Assembly (NCBI GenBank): GCA_025350885.1
Contig: JANXXA010000476.1
Location: forward strand, 1-5,253
Length of the DNA stretch: 5,253 nucleotides
From: Phenylobacterium sp.
GTDB taxonomy: Bacteria; Pseudomonadota; Alphaproteobacteria; Caulobacterales; Caulobacteraceae
Direction: 5' to 3'
Each line of letters begins with the position of its first letter. The first letter of the stretch is position 1. The notes under the pieces are model-generated. The model was not told the origin of the DNA and searched no databases. It saw only the letters and a list, made by a program, of their open reading frames with translations. This document shows, piece by piece, positions 5,193-5,253 of this stretch. The translations under genes and the position numbers were made by a program.

Positions 5193-5253
5193 TCGCTTTC
5201 CTCAAAGCGATGAGCCGCCAGATGTCCCAAGCTCAAGATCACGCGGCTTTTGA
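5189..5253 (+). CDS. Start of an unrecognised plus-strand gene, truncated at the window end
   Basis: A GTG at 5189-5191 overlaps the preceding TGA (GTGA). The frame reads (M)IAFLKAMSRQMSQAQDHAAF and is still open at the last base. ATG codons at 5210 and 5222 are alternative starts. The overlap with the preceding fragment supports this start as part of the same transcription unit, but only 21 codons are available and no family is evident. It could be a small gene or the beginning of a longer one. Confidence 0.35.
   Translation, partial: MIAFLKAMSRQMSQAQDHAAF

Overview
The window is high-GC DNA with strong G/C preference at third codon positions and short gene spacing, including ATGA start/stop overlaps. 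With the family-level look of the proteins, this suggests an alphaproteobacterium, perhaps of the Caulobacterales or Sphingomonadales. That placement is inference; there is no rRNA or other marker gene here. The content is a compact metal-resistance island with disrupted sequence at both ends.

Left half, minus strand, read from right to left: a small exported Cys/Met/His-rich protein (2838-3221), a TolC-family outer-membrane channel (1532-2767), and a CusB/SilB-type periplasmic adaptor (75-1535) that carries both an N-terminal heavy-metal-binding segment and a C-terminal CusF-like Cu(I)/Ag(I)-binding domain. This is the beginning of a Cus/Sil-type tripartite Cu(I)/Ag(I) efflux operon. The inner-membrane RND pump (cusA) should follow at position 78 going left. 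The remaining 78 bases do not encode a pump-like N-terminus on the minus strand, but a pump-like N-terminus can be read on the plus strand inside an imperfect inverted repeat. The join there looks inverted, either biologically or as an assembly artefact.

Right half, plus strand: a divergent two-gene unit made of a CsoR/RcnR-family repressor (3323-3598) and a DmeF-type cation diffusion facilitator (3611-4846). The repressor has an RcnR-like His-Cys-His-His ligand set, pointing to Co(II)/Ni(II) rather than Cu(I). Its promoter is unusually legible: TTGACC and TATGCT spaced by 17 bp, a perfect 17-bp inverted repeat (G5-T-C5 core) filling most of the spacer and entering the -10, and a predicted transcription start on or next to the ATG, so the message may be leaderless. 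The transporter has a large cytoplasmic insertion between TM4 and TM5: two His-rich strings flanking a beta-rich segment that resembles a domain of heavy-metal RND adaptors.

Right end: the 3' end of a gene that looks like a HipA-family kinase toxin (minus, 4902 to about 5060) is cut off. It abuts the 3' end of an unrelated plus-strand coding sequence (about 5076-5192), which overlaps a further truncated plus-strand frame (5189-5253). The junction at about 5045-5078 is a scar or a misjoin. No RNA gene, insertion sequence or CRISPR array was seen.
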